A stretch of 64,000 bases of DNA. It comes from JACMJP01 sp046160675 (lineage in GTDB: Bacteria; Bacteroidota; Bacteroidia; Chitinophagales; BACL12). The stretch is taken from positions 1 to 64,000 of the forward strand of contig JBJXHH010000131.1 in the NCBI GenBank assembly GCA_046160675.1, given 5' to 3'. The notes beneath the pieces were generated by a model. The model saw only the letters and a list, made by a program, of their open reading frames with translations, ran no database searches and had not been told where the DNA came from. Shown piece after piece: positions 17,253-24,925 of this stretch. The position numbers and the translations under genes were made by a program. How positions within the stretch are numbered: position 1 is the first letter of the stretch; each line of letters opens with the position of its first letter.

Positions 17253-18413
17253 ATGATCATCACTCAGCAACCATTTTATGTAAAAGCAGCAGCAATACTC
17301 TTGTCGCTGGCAATTATCATTACCTTACTGATAGTTGGCAAGCCGGTTTTAGTTCCGCTGATCATTTCCATCTACATAGCAATTTTATTTATTCCTATTT
17401 GTAATTTCATGGAACGCATTAAATTACCCAGGCTAACATCTGCTGCATTAGTTGTAATAACTGCATGGGTGATTTTAGGCACTATAATCTACATGTTTAC
17501 TAGGCAAATTTTTGATTTTACATCAGACATGGATGTGATGAAACAAAAGTTAGATGAATACATTGTGAGCGTAAAAGATTATGTAGAAAGTGTTACAGGA
17601 ACTGAACCGATGCAGAATATAGATAACGTTGATGAGGCTGTTGAAGAGGTGATGAGCAATGGTGCAGAAGGCATGGGTTCAAGTGTTGTGGATGTCTTGA
17701 GTTTACTGATCTGGCTCATCATCGTTCCTATTCTTGTTTTTCTTTTACTGATATACAGGAAATTTTTGCGGGAATTTCTTGAAAAGGCGCTTACAGTTCA
17801 TAAAAAAGAAGACGAAAAAACATTTGAAGAAATAATTATAAATATTAAACAACTTGTTCAGTCATACATTACCGGGATGTTTATCGTGATGGTAATATTA
17901 GCGGCAATGAATTATGCGGTGCTGCTCGCTTTCAACCTTGAAAATGCAATATTTTTTGCAATTGTTGCTGCAGCATTGAATGTATTACCATACCTGGGGC
18001 CGCTTATAGGGGCATTGCTTGCATCTTTTTATGCACTCCTCACAAAAGACAATGCACTCACCCCGCTGTTTATCTACGCCTCCATGCAGGGCATTCAGTT
18101 AATTGAGGGAAATTTTTTAACACCAAGAATTGTAGGCAGTAAAGTAGATATAAACCCGCTCATTGCTATTCTTGCAATATTCGTTGGCAATCTGATCTGG
18201 GGTATTGCAGGCATGATCCTGATTATCCCTACAGTAGCCATTCTTAAACTCATCTTTTCACAGATATCAGAATTAGAACCGTATGCATTTCTCATTGGTA
18301 CAGTTTCTACGGGTGATGACACCGAATCAAAATTCATTAATAAACAGGTTCGCCAGTTAGAGAAATTTGTTCCGCATAAAAGAACTGCTAAGAAAATGCC
18401 AGGGGCTAAATAA
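17253..18413 (+). CDS. AI-2E-family (PerM/YdiK-like) membrane transporter
   Basis: A 386-residue integral membrane protein with about seven or eight helices, including two N-terminal pairs, a large soluble loop (about 85-150), and the family motif in the second half: AALNVLPYLGPLIGALLA then the IQLIEGNFLTPRIVGSKVDI signature and AILAIFVGNLIWGIAGMILI. This family includes exporters annotated for autoinducer-2 and sodium or proton antiporters; the substrate here is unknown. It follows the small stress-type operon by 46 bp and may share its transcript. The C-terminal tail is soluble and basic. Confidence 0.92.
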   Translation: MIITQQPFYVKAAAILLSLAIIITLLIVGKPVLVPLIISIYIAILFIPICNFMERIKLPRLTSAALVVITAWVILGTIIYMFTRQIFDFTSDMDVMKQKLDEYIVSVKDYVESVTGTEPMQNIDNVDEAVEEVMSNGAEGMGSSVVDVLSLLIWLIIVPILVFLLLIYRKFLREFLEKALTVHKKEDEKTFEEIIINIKQLVQSYITGMFIVMVILAAMNYAVLLAFNLENAIFFAIVAAALNVLPYLGPLIGALLASFYALLTKDNALTPLFIYASMQGIQLIEGNFLTPRIVGSKVDINPLIAILAIFVGNLIWGIAGMILIIPTVAILKLIFSQISELEPYAFLIGTVSTGDDTESKFINKQVRQLEKFVPHKRTAKKMPGAK

Positions 18414-18591
18414 AAATGTTTTCTGTTTTTGAGGCAACAACTCTACAATTTGAGTTTTATTCTTCCTGCCACAAAAAGGGGCAATTTTGAAAACCCTTTA
18501 TTCATGGCTATTTTACTCTATCGAAAATTGTGGCTTTATTTTTTTATGTATGACAATGAAACTGATTAAATAACAACTAAAACTTACAATT

Positions 18592-18876
18592 ATGACTAAC
18601 AAAAAAGATGAAAGAACAATTCAAAACCCGGTGAAGCAAAACCACAAATTGGAGGACAAACCAAATCATACGATTACGAGTGAAACTCCAGAAAATGAAA
18701 CAAGACTAATGGAAGAAGAAAGAAGGCGTATGGACGAAGAAAAAAGACGGAAAGATGAAGAACAGGAACCTGTAGCTGAAAATACCGAAGTGACAGATGA
18801 AACAGAGCAAGAGGATCCTGCAGAACAAACAGATATGAACAGGACAAGAACAGATAAAAAAACGGAAATTTATTAA
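18592..18876 (+). CDS. highly charged low-complexity protein (94 aa)
   Basis: A 94-residue, almost entirely polar product with a run rich in Glu, Arg and Lys (RLMEEERRRMDEEKRRKDEE) and an acidic, threonine-rich C-terminus. It has no hydrophobic segment and is likely disordered or a single long charged helix. I know no family for it. A distinct terminator lies just downstream (18903-18936) and the spacer upstream is 178 bp, so it is probably a one-gene unit. The start ATG at 18592 follows an A-rich leader. Low complexity makes homology judgement weak. Confidence 0.6.
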   Translation: MTNKKDERTIQNPVKQNHKLEDKPNHTITSETPENETRLMEEERRRMDEEKRRKDEEQEPVAENTEVTDETEQEDPAEQTDMNRTRTDKKTEIY

Positions 18877-18902
18877 GTATTATCACAAAGTAGGTTGAGT
18901 GA

Positions 18903-18936
18903 GCAGGCGTTACGCTTCTGTATCGCCTGCATTTTT
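18903..18936 (+). terminator. Rho-independent terminator after the charged protein gene
   Basis: GCAGGCG at 18903-18909 pairs with CGCCTGC at 18924-18930 and is followed by ATTTTT. The hairpin covers the region between the GTG at 18899 and the ATG at 18971, which supports starting the next gene at 18971. Confidence 0.75.
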
Positions 18937-18970
18937 AAAACACTGCGACCTGCAAAACAAGAAAAGAAAA

Positions 18971-19351
18971 ATGAAAACAATTAAAAGCATTATAATTTTA
19001 TTTTCTTTTGCTATCACACACACATTTTCTTTTTCCCAAACCCGTGCAATTGTTGCTGAAAACCTGGTAATCTCTATCCCGGTTGATTCACAAGTGGTTA
19101 AACAATACTTGTTGGATCTATCTGCTATTCCCTTTACAACCGCTGAACAAATGGAGATGTTTTTTGAAGGACATAAAGACGATGTTGTAGATTTTTTGAT
19201 CAATAGAACCGAACGTAAAGTCTATATGATCCTGAATCTTGATCGTATATCAAGAGAAAAATGGGCCGTAAAAGACATTAACCGTTACCTGGAGGCAAAA
19301 GCTGTGAAAATGCGGGAAGTATACTTGACCCTACCGGTAGAAAATAAATAA
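18971..19351 (+). CDS. small secreted protein, unknown
   Basis: A 126-residue exported protein. I start it at ATG 18971 (MKTIKSIIILFSFAITHTF, a signal peptide); the frame is open up to GTG 18899, but a terminator hairpin lies between. The mature part has a short beta/alpha layout (LVISIPVDSQVVKQYLLDLS, then LNLDRISREKWAVKDINRYL). No known family is recognised. Its neighbours are a charged protein and an oxidoreductase on the other strand, with which it shares a convergent terminator. Location should be periplasmic or surface. Confidence 0.65.
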   Translation: MKTIKSIIILFSFAITHTFSFSQTRAIVAENLVISIPVDSQVVKQYLLDLSAIPFTTAEQMEMFFEGHKDDVVDFLINRTERKVYMILNLDRISREKWAVKDINRYLEAKAVKMREVYLTLPVENK

Positions 19352-19392
19352 CGAATAAAAGATACCCTCTTGGTAGAAGGGGTTAGTTTGAT

Positions 19393-19430
19393 GCACAAGC
19401 CGGATACTCCATCCGGTTTTGTGCTTTTAT
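19393..19430. terminator. bidirectional terminator between convergent genes
   Basis: GCACAAGCCGGAT at 19393-19405 pairs with ATCCGGTTTTGTGC at 19411-19424 with one bulged base, followed by TTTTAT on the plus strand. It serves the 18971 gene and may also serve the minus-strand oxidoreductase. Confidence 0.7.
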
Positions 19431-19433
19431 AAC

Positions 19434-20633
19434 TTATCTGTTAAATGAAAAAAGTTGGGCGTAAGGATTTTGTTTCTGCAAGATCTGATCTCTGATAAGT
19501 TGAGCGGCAATCATGCTAAAGGTAATTCCGTTGCCACCGAAGCCACAGGCAAAATACGTATGCGGAATGTTTTTATAAGTACCAATGTAAGGCAAACCGT
19601 CCTTTGTTTCGCCGAAGGTTCCTGCCCAGGTGAAATCGGGAATTATACGAAGTGCTGGATATAACATCTGAAATTTATTTTTTAACTGACCTGCTCTTTT
19701 ATCCATCAAAAGACTACGTAATGCTGCATTTTTAAATTTACTATCCATGCCCCCGATTATAAGACGCTTATCATTTGTGCTGCGGAAATACAGATAAGGC
19801 CTTGCTGTTTCCCAGAAGATGGTGTTTATAAAATGAGTGGGAAGGGTTTCAATGGGTTGAGTTATAAAAGCAAATGTAGAATTGAGATTTACGATCTTTT
19901 TACTGATCATTTCCTGTGATTCATACCCCGTGGCATATATTAACTTGTTACATTTTATCACATTGCCCCATTGTGTTTTTACATGAATGCCGGCTTTTAC
20001 ATATTTTATTTTTACAGCTTCAGTTAAAGCAAAAACTTCAAGCCCTTTTTGTATGTTATGCTGTAGGAGTTTGTGTGTAAGTGAATACGCATCAAGCATT
20101 GCAGCATTTTCTGATAAAATTGCTGCATCAGCAGATAAATTGAATTTATGCTTCAGATCTTCTTTATTGAGCCAGGAGACAGCAAGGTTCATCCCTTTTC
20201 TTGCAATGTATTCTTCCCGCAAGTGTTTTACATCTTTTTTTGAGGAAGAAAAATAAAGGGAGGTTTTTTTCTGAACGGAATCATCTTGTAACAGTTTGCC
20301 AAGTTTCAGCACTTCGGTTACAGCTTCATCGCTTAAACGATATGCAGTAATAGAAGCATTTTCTCCCTTCAGTTTTATTAATTCAGATAAAGGGGTATCA
20401 ATCTCATATTGAATGAGTGAAGTGCTTGAACAAGTGCTGCCCATGCCAATATGCCTTTTTTCAATGACGGTACAATGTAAACCCGCCTTTGTAAAATAAT
20501 GCGCAGTAATGGCACCGGTTATTCCTCCGCCTATAATAAGCACATCTGTTCTATGATCCTGTGTGAGTGAAGCATAATGATGTAAAATTCCATTTTTCAT
20601 CAGCCAGTAAGGTTGGCCTGAAACTAAATCCAT
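19434..20633 (-). CDS. FAD-dependent amine/amino-acid oxidoreductase (DAO family)
   Basis: A 399-residue flavoprotein of the DAO (glycine oxidase/DadA-like) fold. The N-terminal dinucleotide site is DVLIIGGGITGAITAHYFTK, then the acidic strand end VIEKRH. A substrate domain spans the middle. The C-terminal FAD block is WAGTFGETKDGLPYIG, then FACGFGGNGITFSMIAAQLI, where FGGNGIT is the usual flavin contact. It should oxidise a C-N bond in an amino acid or a small amine; the substrate cannot be read from sequence. It is isolated between convergent genes. Two mutually compatible labels are FAD-dependent oxidoreductase and gamma-glutamylputrescine-oxidase-like. Confidence 0.87.
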   Translation of the reverse strand: MDLVSGQPYWLMKNGILHHYASLTQDHRTDVLIIGGGITGAITAHYFTKAGLHCTVIEKRHIGMGSTCSSTSLIQYEIDTPLSELIKLKGENASITAYRLSDEAVTEVLKLGKLLQDDSVQKKTSLYFSSSKKDVKHLREEYIARKGMNLAVSWLNKEDLKHKFNLSADAAILSENAAMLDAYSLTHKLLQHNIQKGLEVFALTEAVKIKYVKAGIHVKTQWGNVIKCNKLIYATGYESQEMISKKIVNLNSTFAFITQPIETLPTHFINTIFWETARPYLYFRSTNDKRLIIGGMDSKFKNAALRSLLMDKRAGQLKNKFQMLYPALRIIPDFTWAGTFGETKDGLPYIGTYKNIPHTYFACGFGGNGITFSMIAAQLIRDQILQKQNPYAQLFSFNR

Positions 20634-21080
20634 AATACAATATTATAGGAACTATGTACAAATGTTGGGCTTGAAATTCAGCTCTAACAGAAAGACTTCC
20701 AAAAGGGTTTGCCATAAAATATTTTGCATAATGAGGCAAAAATTTCCCCGATCATGCAAATAAATGGAAATACAGTAGCTAAGGTGTAACAGTAGCTGGT
20801 ATGCAAAATACACAATATTTCAGGCTCTACTGGTGGTTTGAGAATATGTAAAGTAATATAAACGTTTTGGCATGAAGTTCATCTATTTTTTATATAAAAA
20901 ATATAGTCAGACTCGGCAAAAAGAGGCGTCTTGAAAAAATTAATCCTGAAGAACTTTTTGAAGATGGACTCAGACATGTGTTCCGGAAAGGGAACGAACA
21001 CCCGTTGCCAGGAAATCTGAATTATAAAGCATTGAATAAAAAGTATAATTATTTTTTTATCATAAAAAAAACAAAATACA
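20634..21080. other. 447-bp spacer without a supported gene
   Basis: The spacer lies between the divergent oxidoreductase and the four-helix-bundle gene. I see no tRNA, terminator or clear promoter box. An open frame on the plus strand from about 20890 to 21109 codes for sensible-looking residues but has no start codon, and its end overlaps the next gene in another frame; I reject it. Regulatory sites for both flanking genes presumably lie here. Confidence 0.5.
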
Positions 21081-21557
21081 ATGGATACATTACAAGTGGG
21101 CGTAAATGAAAAAAGAATTACAGCCTTAAACGATCTTATTCGTATTAACAACGACAGGTATGAAGGATATACCACCGCAGCAAAGGAAAATAGACATGCA
21201 GACCTGGATATTTTGTTCAAGGACTTTGCGCATAAAAGTAAAAACTATGCGCTCAGGCTCACTGAGCATGTAGTAAAATGTGCGGGCAGCCCTGAAACAG
21301 GGACAACAAATTCAGGAAAATTGTATCGCATGTGGATGGATCTGAAAGCTGTAGTAACCAGGGATGACAGAAAAGCTATACTCTCATCCTGTGAATTTGG
21401 TGAAGATGCTGCTTTAAAAATGTATGATAAAGTAATGAATGATGAAGAACTGAGTTTTGAGACTGAAGTTACAGATCTCCTTCGGATGCAACGCAGCGAA
21501 TTGCAAATGGCACATGATAAAATTAAGATGCTGCGGGAAAATGCAAAAAAAATCTAA
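21081..21557 (+). CDS. PA2169/DUF2383-family four-helix-bundle protein
   Basis: A 158-residue helical protein beginning with a ferritin-like core: ITALNDLIRINNDRYEGYTT, then AKENRHADLDILFKDFAHKS. The middle helix and TGTTNSGKLYRMWMDLKAVV resemble the DUF2383/PA2169 pattern. These proteins are small four-helix bundles often found with general-stress and envelope proteins; no reaction is established, although a ferritin-like relation is suggested by fold. No full set of ferritin metal ligands is apparent. It forms a two-gene unit with the following small protein (14-bp gap). Confidence 0.85.
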   Translation: MDTLQVGVNEKRITALNDLIRINNDRYEGYTTAAKENRHADLDILFKDFAHKSKNYALRLTEHVVKCAGSPETGTTNSGKLYRMWMDLKAVVTRDDRKAILSSCEFGEDAALKMYDKVMNDEELSFETEVTDLLRMQRSELQMAHDKIKMLRENAKKI

Positions 21558-21571
21558 TAAAGTCTAATCTG

Positions 21572-21913
21572 ATGGAAAAACCTGACAGAATGACTACGCT
21601 TACTGAAGTACTGGAGAAATTGCGCATAAAAAATTATGCAAATGAATTCAAGATGGAAGAAGGGAAATTTACAATCGGTAATGGAAAATTTTATGAGCCC
21701 GAAAACCTGCAGATCATAAAGACCTACCGGTTTGAAGGAGATTCAAACCCTGCTGATTCTATTGCGCTGTATTTAATAGAAGCAAATGATGGATTGATCG
21801 GGTATACTATTGATGCCTACGGTGCCCAAAGCAACCATGAAGATGATGGATATGATGAATTCCTTGTGCGTATTCCTGTACAGGACAGAGAAGAGCAAAT
21901 GATCTTTTCATAA
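21572..21913 (+). CDS. small protein of a Bacteroidota family often labelled PRPP-synthetase-like
   Basis: A 113-residue cytosolic protein. The core TYRFEGDSNPADSIALYLIE followed by GLIGYTIDAYGAQSN matches a short Bacteroidota family often labelled phosphoribosylpyrophosphate synthetase in databases; that label is not supported, as there is no PRPP-binding motif. The fold is probably a small alpha/beta domain. Function is unknown. It follows the DUF2383 gene and ends in a strong terminator at 21941-21973. Confidence 0.75.
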   Translation: MEKPDRMTTLTEVLEKLRIKNYANEFKMEEGKFTIGNGKFYEPENLQIIKTYRFEGDSNPADSIALYLIEANDGLIGYTIDAYGAQSNHEDDGYDEFLVRIPVQDREEQMIFS

Positions 21914-21940
21914 TTTTCTTATTACAAACCAACAATTGCT

Positions 21941-21973
21941 AACCCGGCGCCTTTTGATGCCGGGTTTTCTTTT
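21941..21973 (+). terminator. Rho-independent terminator after the DUF2383 unit
   Basis: AACCCGGC at 21941-21948 pairs perfectly with GCCGGGTT at 21959-21966 around a 10-base loop, followed by TTCTTTT. Confidence 0.85.
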
Positions 21974-22110
21974 ATATAGTAGCAAGAGATAATTCATAAC
22001 AAATTCCCAAAAAGAGAAATATACTTCCCAAAGTATTTGAAATTATTTCGTGTAGCATCGGCATTTTACTTCAGGGCATATAATTGGATGTATTATAAAG
22101 AAACCCTGTT

Positions 22111-22731
22111 ATGCGTATTCAAAAATTTATGTGCACAGTATATTTCATCATCACATTCAATTTATTAAATGCGCAGTATATATCTGTAGGCCCAATAATA
22201 TCTTTTGGAAGTTCATTTATTTCTTTGGGTGATGATGTCGACCTGGTAAATGTAAAATTCCATCCGAACTGGAACGGCGGTGTAATGCTTGTGTACAGCA
22301 CGGTCAGTAATCTCGGTTTTGGAGCAGATATAATTTATTCAAGAGAAGGTGGCAGTATTAATGAAGTAGTATCTGGAATTACTTTGGAAAAAGCAACTGA
22401 TATTGACTATGTGCGGGTGCCGCTGAAAGTAATTTGGTTCTTTAATGAATACGGCAACCCTATTCGTCCTAAAATCTTTTTAGGTCCGCAGTTGGCTTAC
22501 ATGTTTAAAGCGGAAACTGAAGGCATAGATGTAAAAGAGGATTACAATGTTTTTGACGTAGGAATTGTTGCCGGAGGAGGAGCTAATTTTAAACTTGCAG
22601 AAGCTATCTGGCTAAATACTGATATTCATTATTACCACGGATTGGTGGACATTACTGCTGATGATTTTGCTGACGAAATAAATTTGAACAGCAATATAGG
22701 ATTTAGTATTGGAGTTGCTTTCGGAATATAG
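22111..22731 (+). CDS. outer-membrane beta-barrel protein, PorT-like
   Basis: A 206-residue exported protein with a short signal peptide (FMCTVYFIITFNLLNAQ). The mature part is a series of alternating beta strands typical of eight-strand outer-membrane barrels: SFISLGDDVDLVNVKFHPNW, VYSTVSNLGFGADIIYSREG, then YVRVPLKVIWFFNEYGNP and PKIFLGPQLAYMFKAETEG. The final strand FSIGVAFGI ends in an aromatic-free hydrophobic residue. This PorT/OMP_b-brl_2 architecture is common in Bacteroidota, and the VRVPLK block is a frequent signature. Function is unknown. It stands alone between a terminator and a convergent operon. Confidence 0.82.
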   Translation: MRIQKFMCTVYFIITFNLLNAQYISVGPIISFGSSFISLGDDVDLVNVKFHPNWNGGVMLVYSTVSNLGFGADIIYSREGGSINEVVSGITLEKATDIDYVRVPLKVIWFFNEYGNPIRPKIFLGPQLAYMFKAETEGIDVKEDYNVFDVGIVAGGGANFKLAEAIWLNTDIHYYHGLVDITADDFADEINLNSNIGFSIGVAFGI

Positions 22732-22791
22732 GGTTTGTTTTTTAATTGTTTAAGGTATTACTCATCTCGGGTTTGATCTGAAATCTTCTTT

Positions 22792-23766
22792 TTATTCTGA
22801 AACAACTTCTTTTTTCTGTTCAGTGATATGCACACCATCCACTTCAATCTCTTTCTTTTTAATATATACTGCATAACGTTTAGGTGTTATGCTTCCGTTT
22901 TTTCTCTTTACATACACTTGGGTAAACTCAGCACCGAAGTAAAGAATAAGAGCAGTATAATACACCCAAGCAAGAATCAAGATCACACTTCCTGCGGCAC
23001 CATAAGTTGTATCAAGTGAAGAGTTTTTTAGATAAAATCCAATAAGTATCTTGCCGATAGTAAATAGTACGGCCGTAAACAAAGCACCTCTCCATGCGAA
23101 CCCCCACTGCACTTTGGCATCGGGCAAAATTTTAAAGATGAGTGTGAACAAACCTGTGATGATGAGTAGTGAAACAACAAATGACACAAGCGAAAATACC
23201 TGGTCTGCAATAGGGATGAAATCATGCAGCCTGTCATTAAATATTGATATAAGAGAGTTTATGATTAATGTTACTAACAACAAAAAACCAAAAGTAAGGA
23301 TCATGGAAAAGGAAATAAAACGGTTTACAATATACCATAGCCATTTTCTTTTCGGTTTCGCTTTAACACTCCATATATAATTGATAGAGGATTGAATTTC
23401 GCCAAATACCCCCGTTGCGCCGAGAAATAATGTTATGATGGCAATAATTGATGAAATTGTTGAATTGTCTTTTGAGTGTACATTCTTAATAATGTTTTCT
23501 ATATCATCTGCGCCTTTATTTCCTAAAAAACTCCCGATAGTAGAATATACTTCAGACTCTACGGTTTCCCTGCTTAGAATATTGCTGAAAATGCTGATGA
23601 TGAGCAAAATAAGTGGGGGTAATGAGAATATTGTATAATAAGCAAGTGATGCGCTGAGTTTTGTAACACTATCACTTTTGAATTCAGAAAAAGTTTGCTT
23701 CAGCAACTTAAAAAAACCCAACCCCGTTTCTCTTAATCTGATCTTATTTTTTATCTTTTTTTCCAT
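22792..23766 (-). CDS. YihY/BrkB-family membrane protein
   Basis: A 324-residue integral membrane protein with about six helices. I start it at ATG 23766 (MEKKIKNKIRLRETGLGFF); the frame extends to 23856, but that would overlap the upstream gene by far more. The family core is clear: KLSASLAYYTIFSLPPLILL, IITLFLGATGVFGEIQSSIN, WLWYIVNRFISFSMIL, then YGAAGSVILILAWVYYTALI and YFGAEFTQVYVKR. Members were once called ribonuclease BN, wrongly; the role is probably in the envelope. It overlaps the DUF748 gene by 23 bp and is the last gene of a tight three-gene operon. Confidence 0.92.
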   Translation of the reverse strand: MEKKIKNKIRLRETGLGFFKLLKQTFSEFKSDSVTKLSASLAYYTIFSLPPLILLIISIFSNILSRETVESEVYSTIGSFLGNKGADDIENIIKNVHSKDNSTISSIIAIITLFLGATGVFGEIQSSINYIWSVKAKPKRKWLWYIVNRFISFSMILTFGFLLLVTLIINSLISIFNDRLHDFIPIADQVFSLVSFVVSLLIITGLFTLIFKILPDAKVQWGFAWRGALFTAVLFTIGKILIGFYLKNSSLDTTYGAAGSVILILAWVYYTALILYFGAEFTQVYVKRKNGSITPKRYAVYIKKKEIEVDGVHITEQKKEVVSE

Positions 23767-24922
23767 CAGATTTTTCTTTATCCTTTTTAAATATGCGATC
23801 AAGTAATCCGCCATTGTCATCAGTTTGCTCACCCACTGTTGTGATGTCAACGTCATAGTCTAAAGATTCAGCAAGGGCCCGTATAAATGCATTGCGCAAT
23901 AATTCAGCAATTGCAGTTAATACTTCTGTATCAGGATTTTCAAACTTTCCTTCTATTGGAATTTTCGTTGCCACCTGGTCTTCTTTTTTATTTTCCAGCA
24001 ATTTTCCGGCACCGCCAACTATTCCTTCCCATGCTTTTCTTAAAAACGGATCTTGTTTATCTTCTTTTCCCAGAACATCCAGATCTTTTATAACAGGTTT
24101 AACGTATCCTGCAAATTCGCCTTCTTTTCCTGCAAACTCTACGTATAATCCCATACTCCCTTTATTTACATCAACATTTGCATAGGCCTGAAAAAATTCA
24201 TTCAGCAAAACAAGATTTGTATTTTCAAGATTCAGGTTCATATCGAATGCAGGTTGCTTTGCAAGCGCATTTAACTTCATTTTCATATTGAGTTTTCCTT
24301 CGTACAGGTCAGCGTTAGCGGTAACGTTTGATGGAAGAAATGCAGTGGAGTCATAAGAATTTTTGAGATTCGTTGCCAGGATGTAAGTATTGGTAAGTGC
24401 AATATCTACCGGCGGGGCAGAAAGCGGATCAACATAATGTATGCTGCCATTTTTAACTTCAATTTTATTTACTTGTAGCGGCATAAAATCTTTTAACAGA
24501 TCACGAAAATCGGAAGTGTCAGTTTCTAATTGTTTCGGTTCAGTTTTATCCTTTGTTATTTTAAGCGAAGTATTTATAAACAATAATTTTCCAACAATCT
24601 CTCCATTAAACAATGCTTTCCATTCCAGGGAGAGATCAATTAACTCAGCATCAAAAAAATCAGTTTGTTTACCAGTAAGTGTATCTTTTTTATTCAGATA
24701 GATATCATTGATCTGGTATGCGCCCCTGATAAGAGCCAGGTCAATATCATCAATATGCCCGTAATAATCTTTCATGTTTGCAAGAGTTTTATTTGCGTAA
24801 TGCAGAATGATGTAAGGCAGGAGCAGGCGTATAATAATAAGCACACCAACAATGATAAAGAATATCCTCCACCATTTTTTCCTTCTCGTTTTTTTGTCAA
24901 ATTGTTTCTTTTCCTTTTTCAT
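23744..24922 (-). CDS. DUF748/AsmA-like membrane-anchored envelope protein
   Basis: A 392-residue protein with a basic N-terminus and one membrane anchor (IFFIIVGVLIIIRLLLPYII), followed by a periplasmic beta-rich domain. ELIDLSLEWKALFNGEIVGK and KIEVKNGSIHYVDP are typical DUF748 motifs, a subgroup of the AsmA-like bridge-type lipid-transfer superfamily. The C-terminus is lysine-rich and probably disordered. It begins 3 bp after the AsmA-like gene and overlaps the BrkB gene, so the three are translated as a unit. A role in phospholipid movement or outer-membrane homeostasis is suggested by the superfamily only. Confidence 0.85.
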   Translation of the reverse strand: MKKEKKQFDKKTRRKKWWRIFFIIVGVLIIIRLLLPYIILHYANKTLANMKDYYGHIDDIDLALIRGAYQINDIYLNKKDTLTGKQTDFFDAELIDLSLEWKALFNGEIVGKLLFINTSLKITKDKTEPKQLETDTSDFRDLLKDFMPLQVNKIEVKNGSIHYVDPLSAPPVDIALTNTYILATNLKNSYDSTAFLPSNVTANADLYEGKLNMKMKLNALAKQPAFDMNLNLENTNLVLLNEFFQAYANVDVNKGSMGLYVEFAGKEGEFAGYVKPVIKDLDVLGKEDKQDPFLRKAWEGIVGGAGKLLENKKEDQVATKIPIEGKFENPDTEVLTAIAELLRNAFIRALAESLDYDVDITTVGEQTDDNGGLLDRIFKKDKEKSDGKKDKK

Positions 24923-24925
24923 ACT

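Noticed and set aside
20890..21109. Plus-strand open frame before the DUF2383 gene with sensible-looking residues
   Set aside because: No start codon after its upstream stop and it overlaps the next gene's start in another frame; no second line of evidence.
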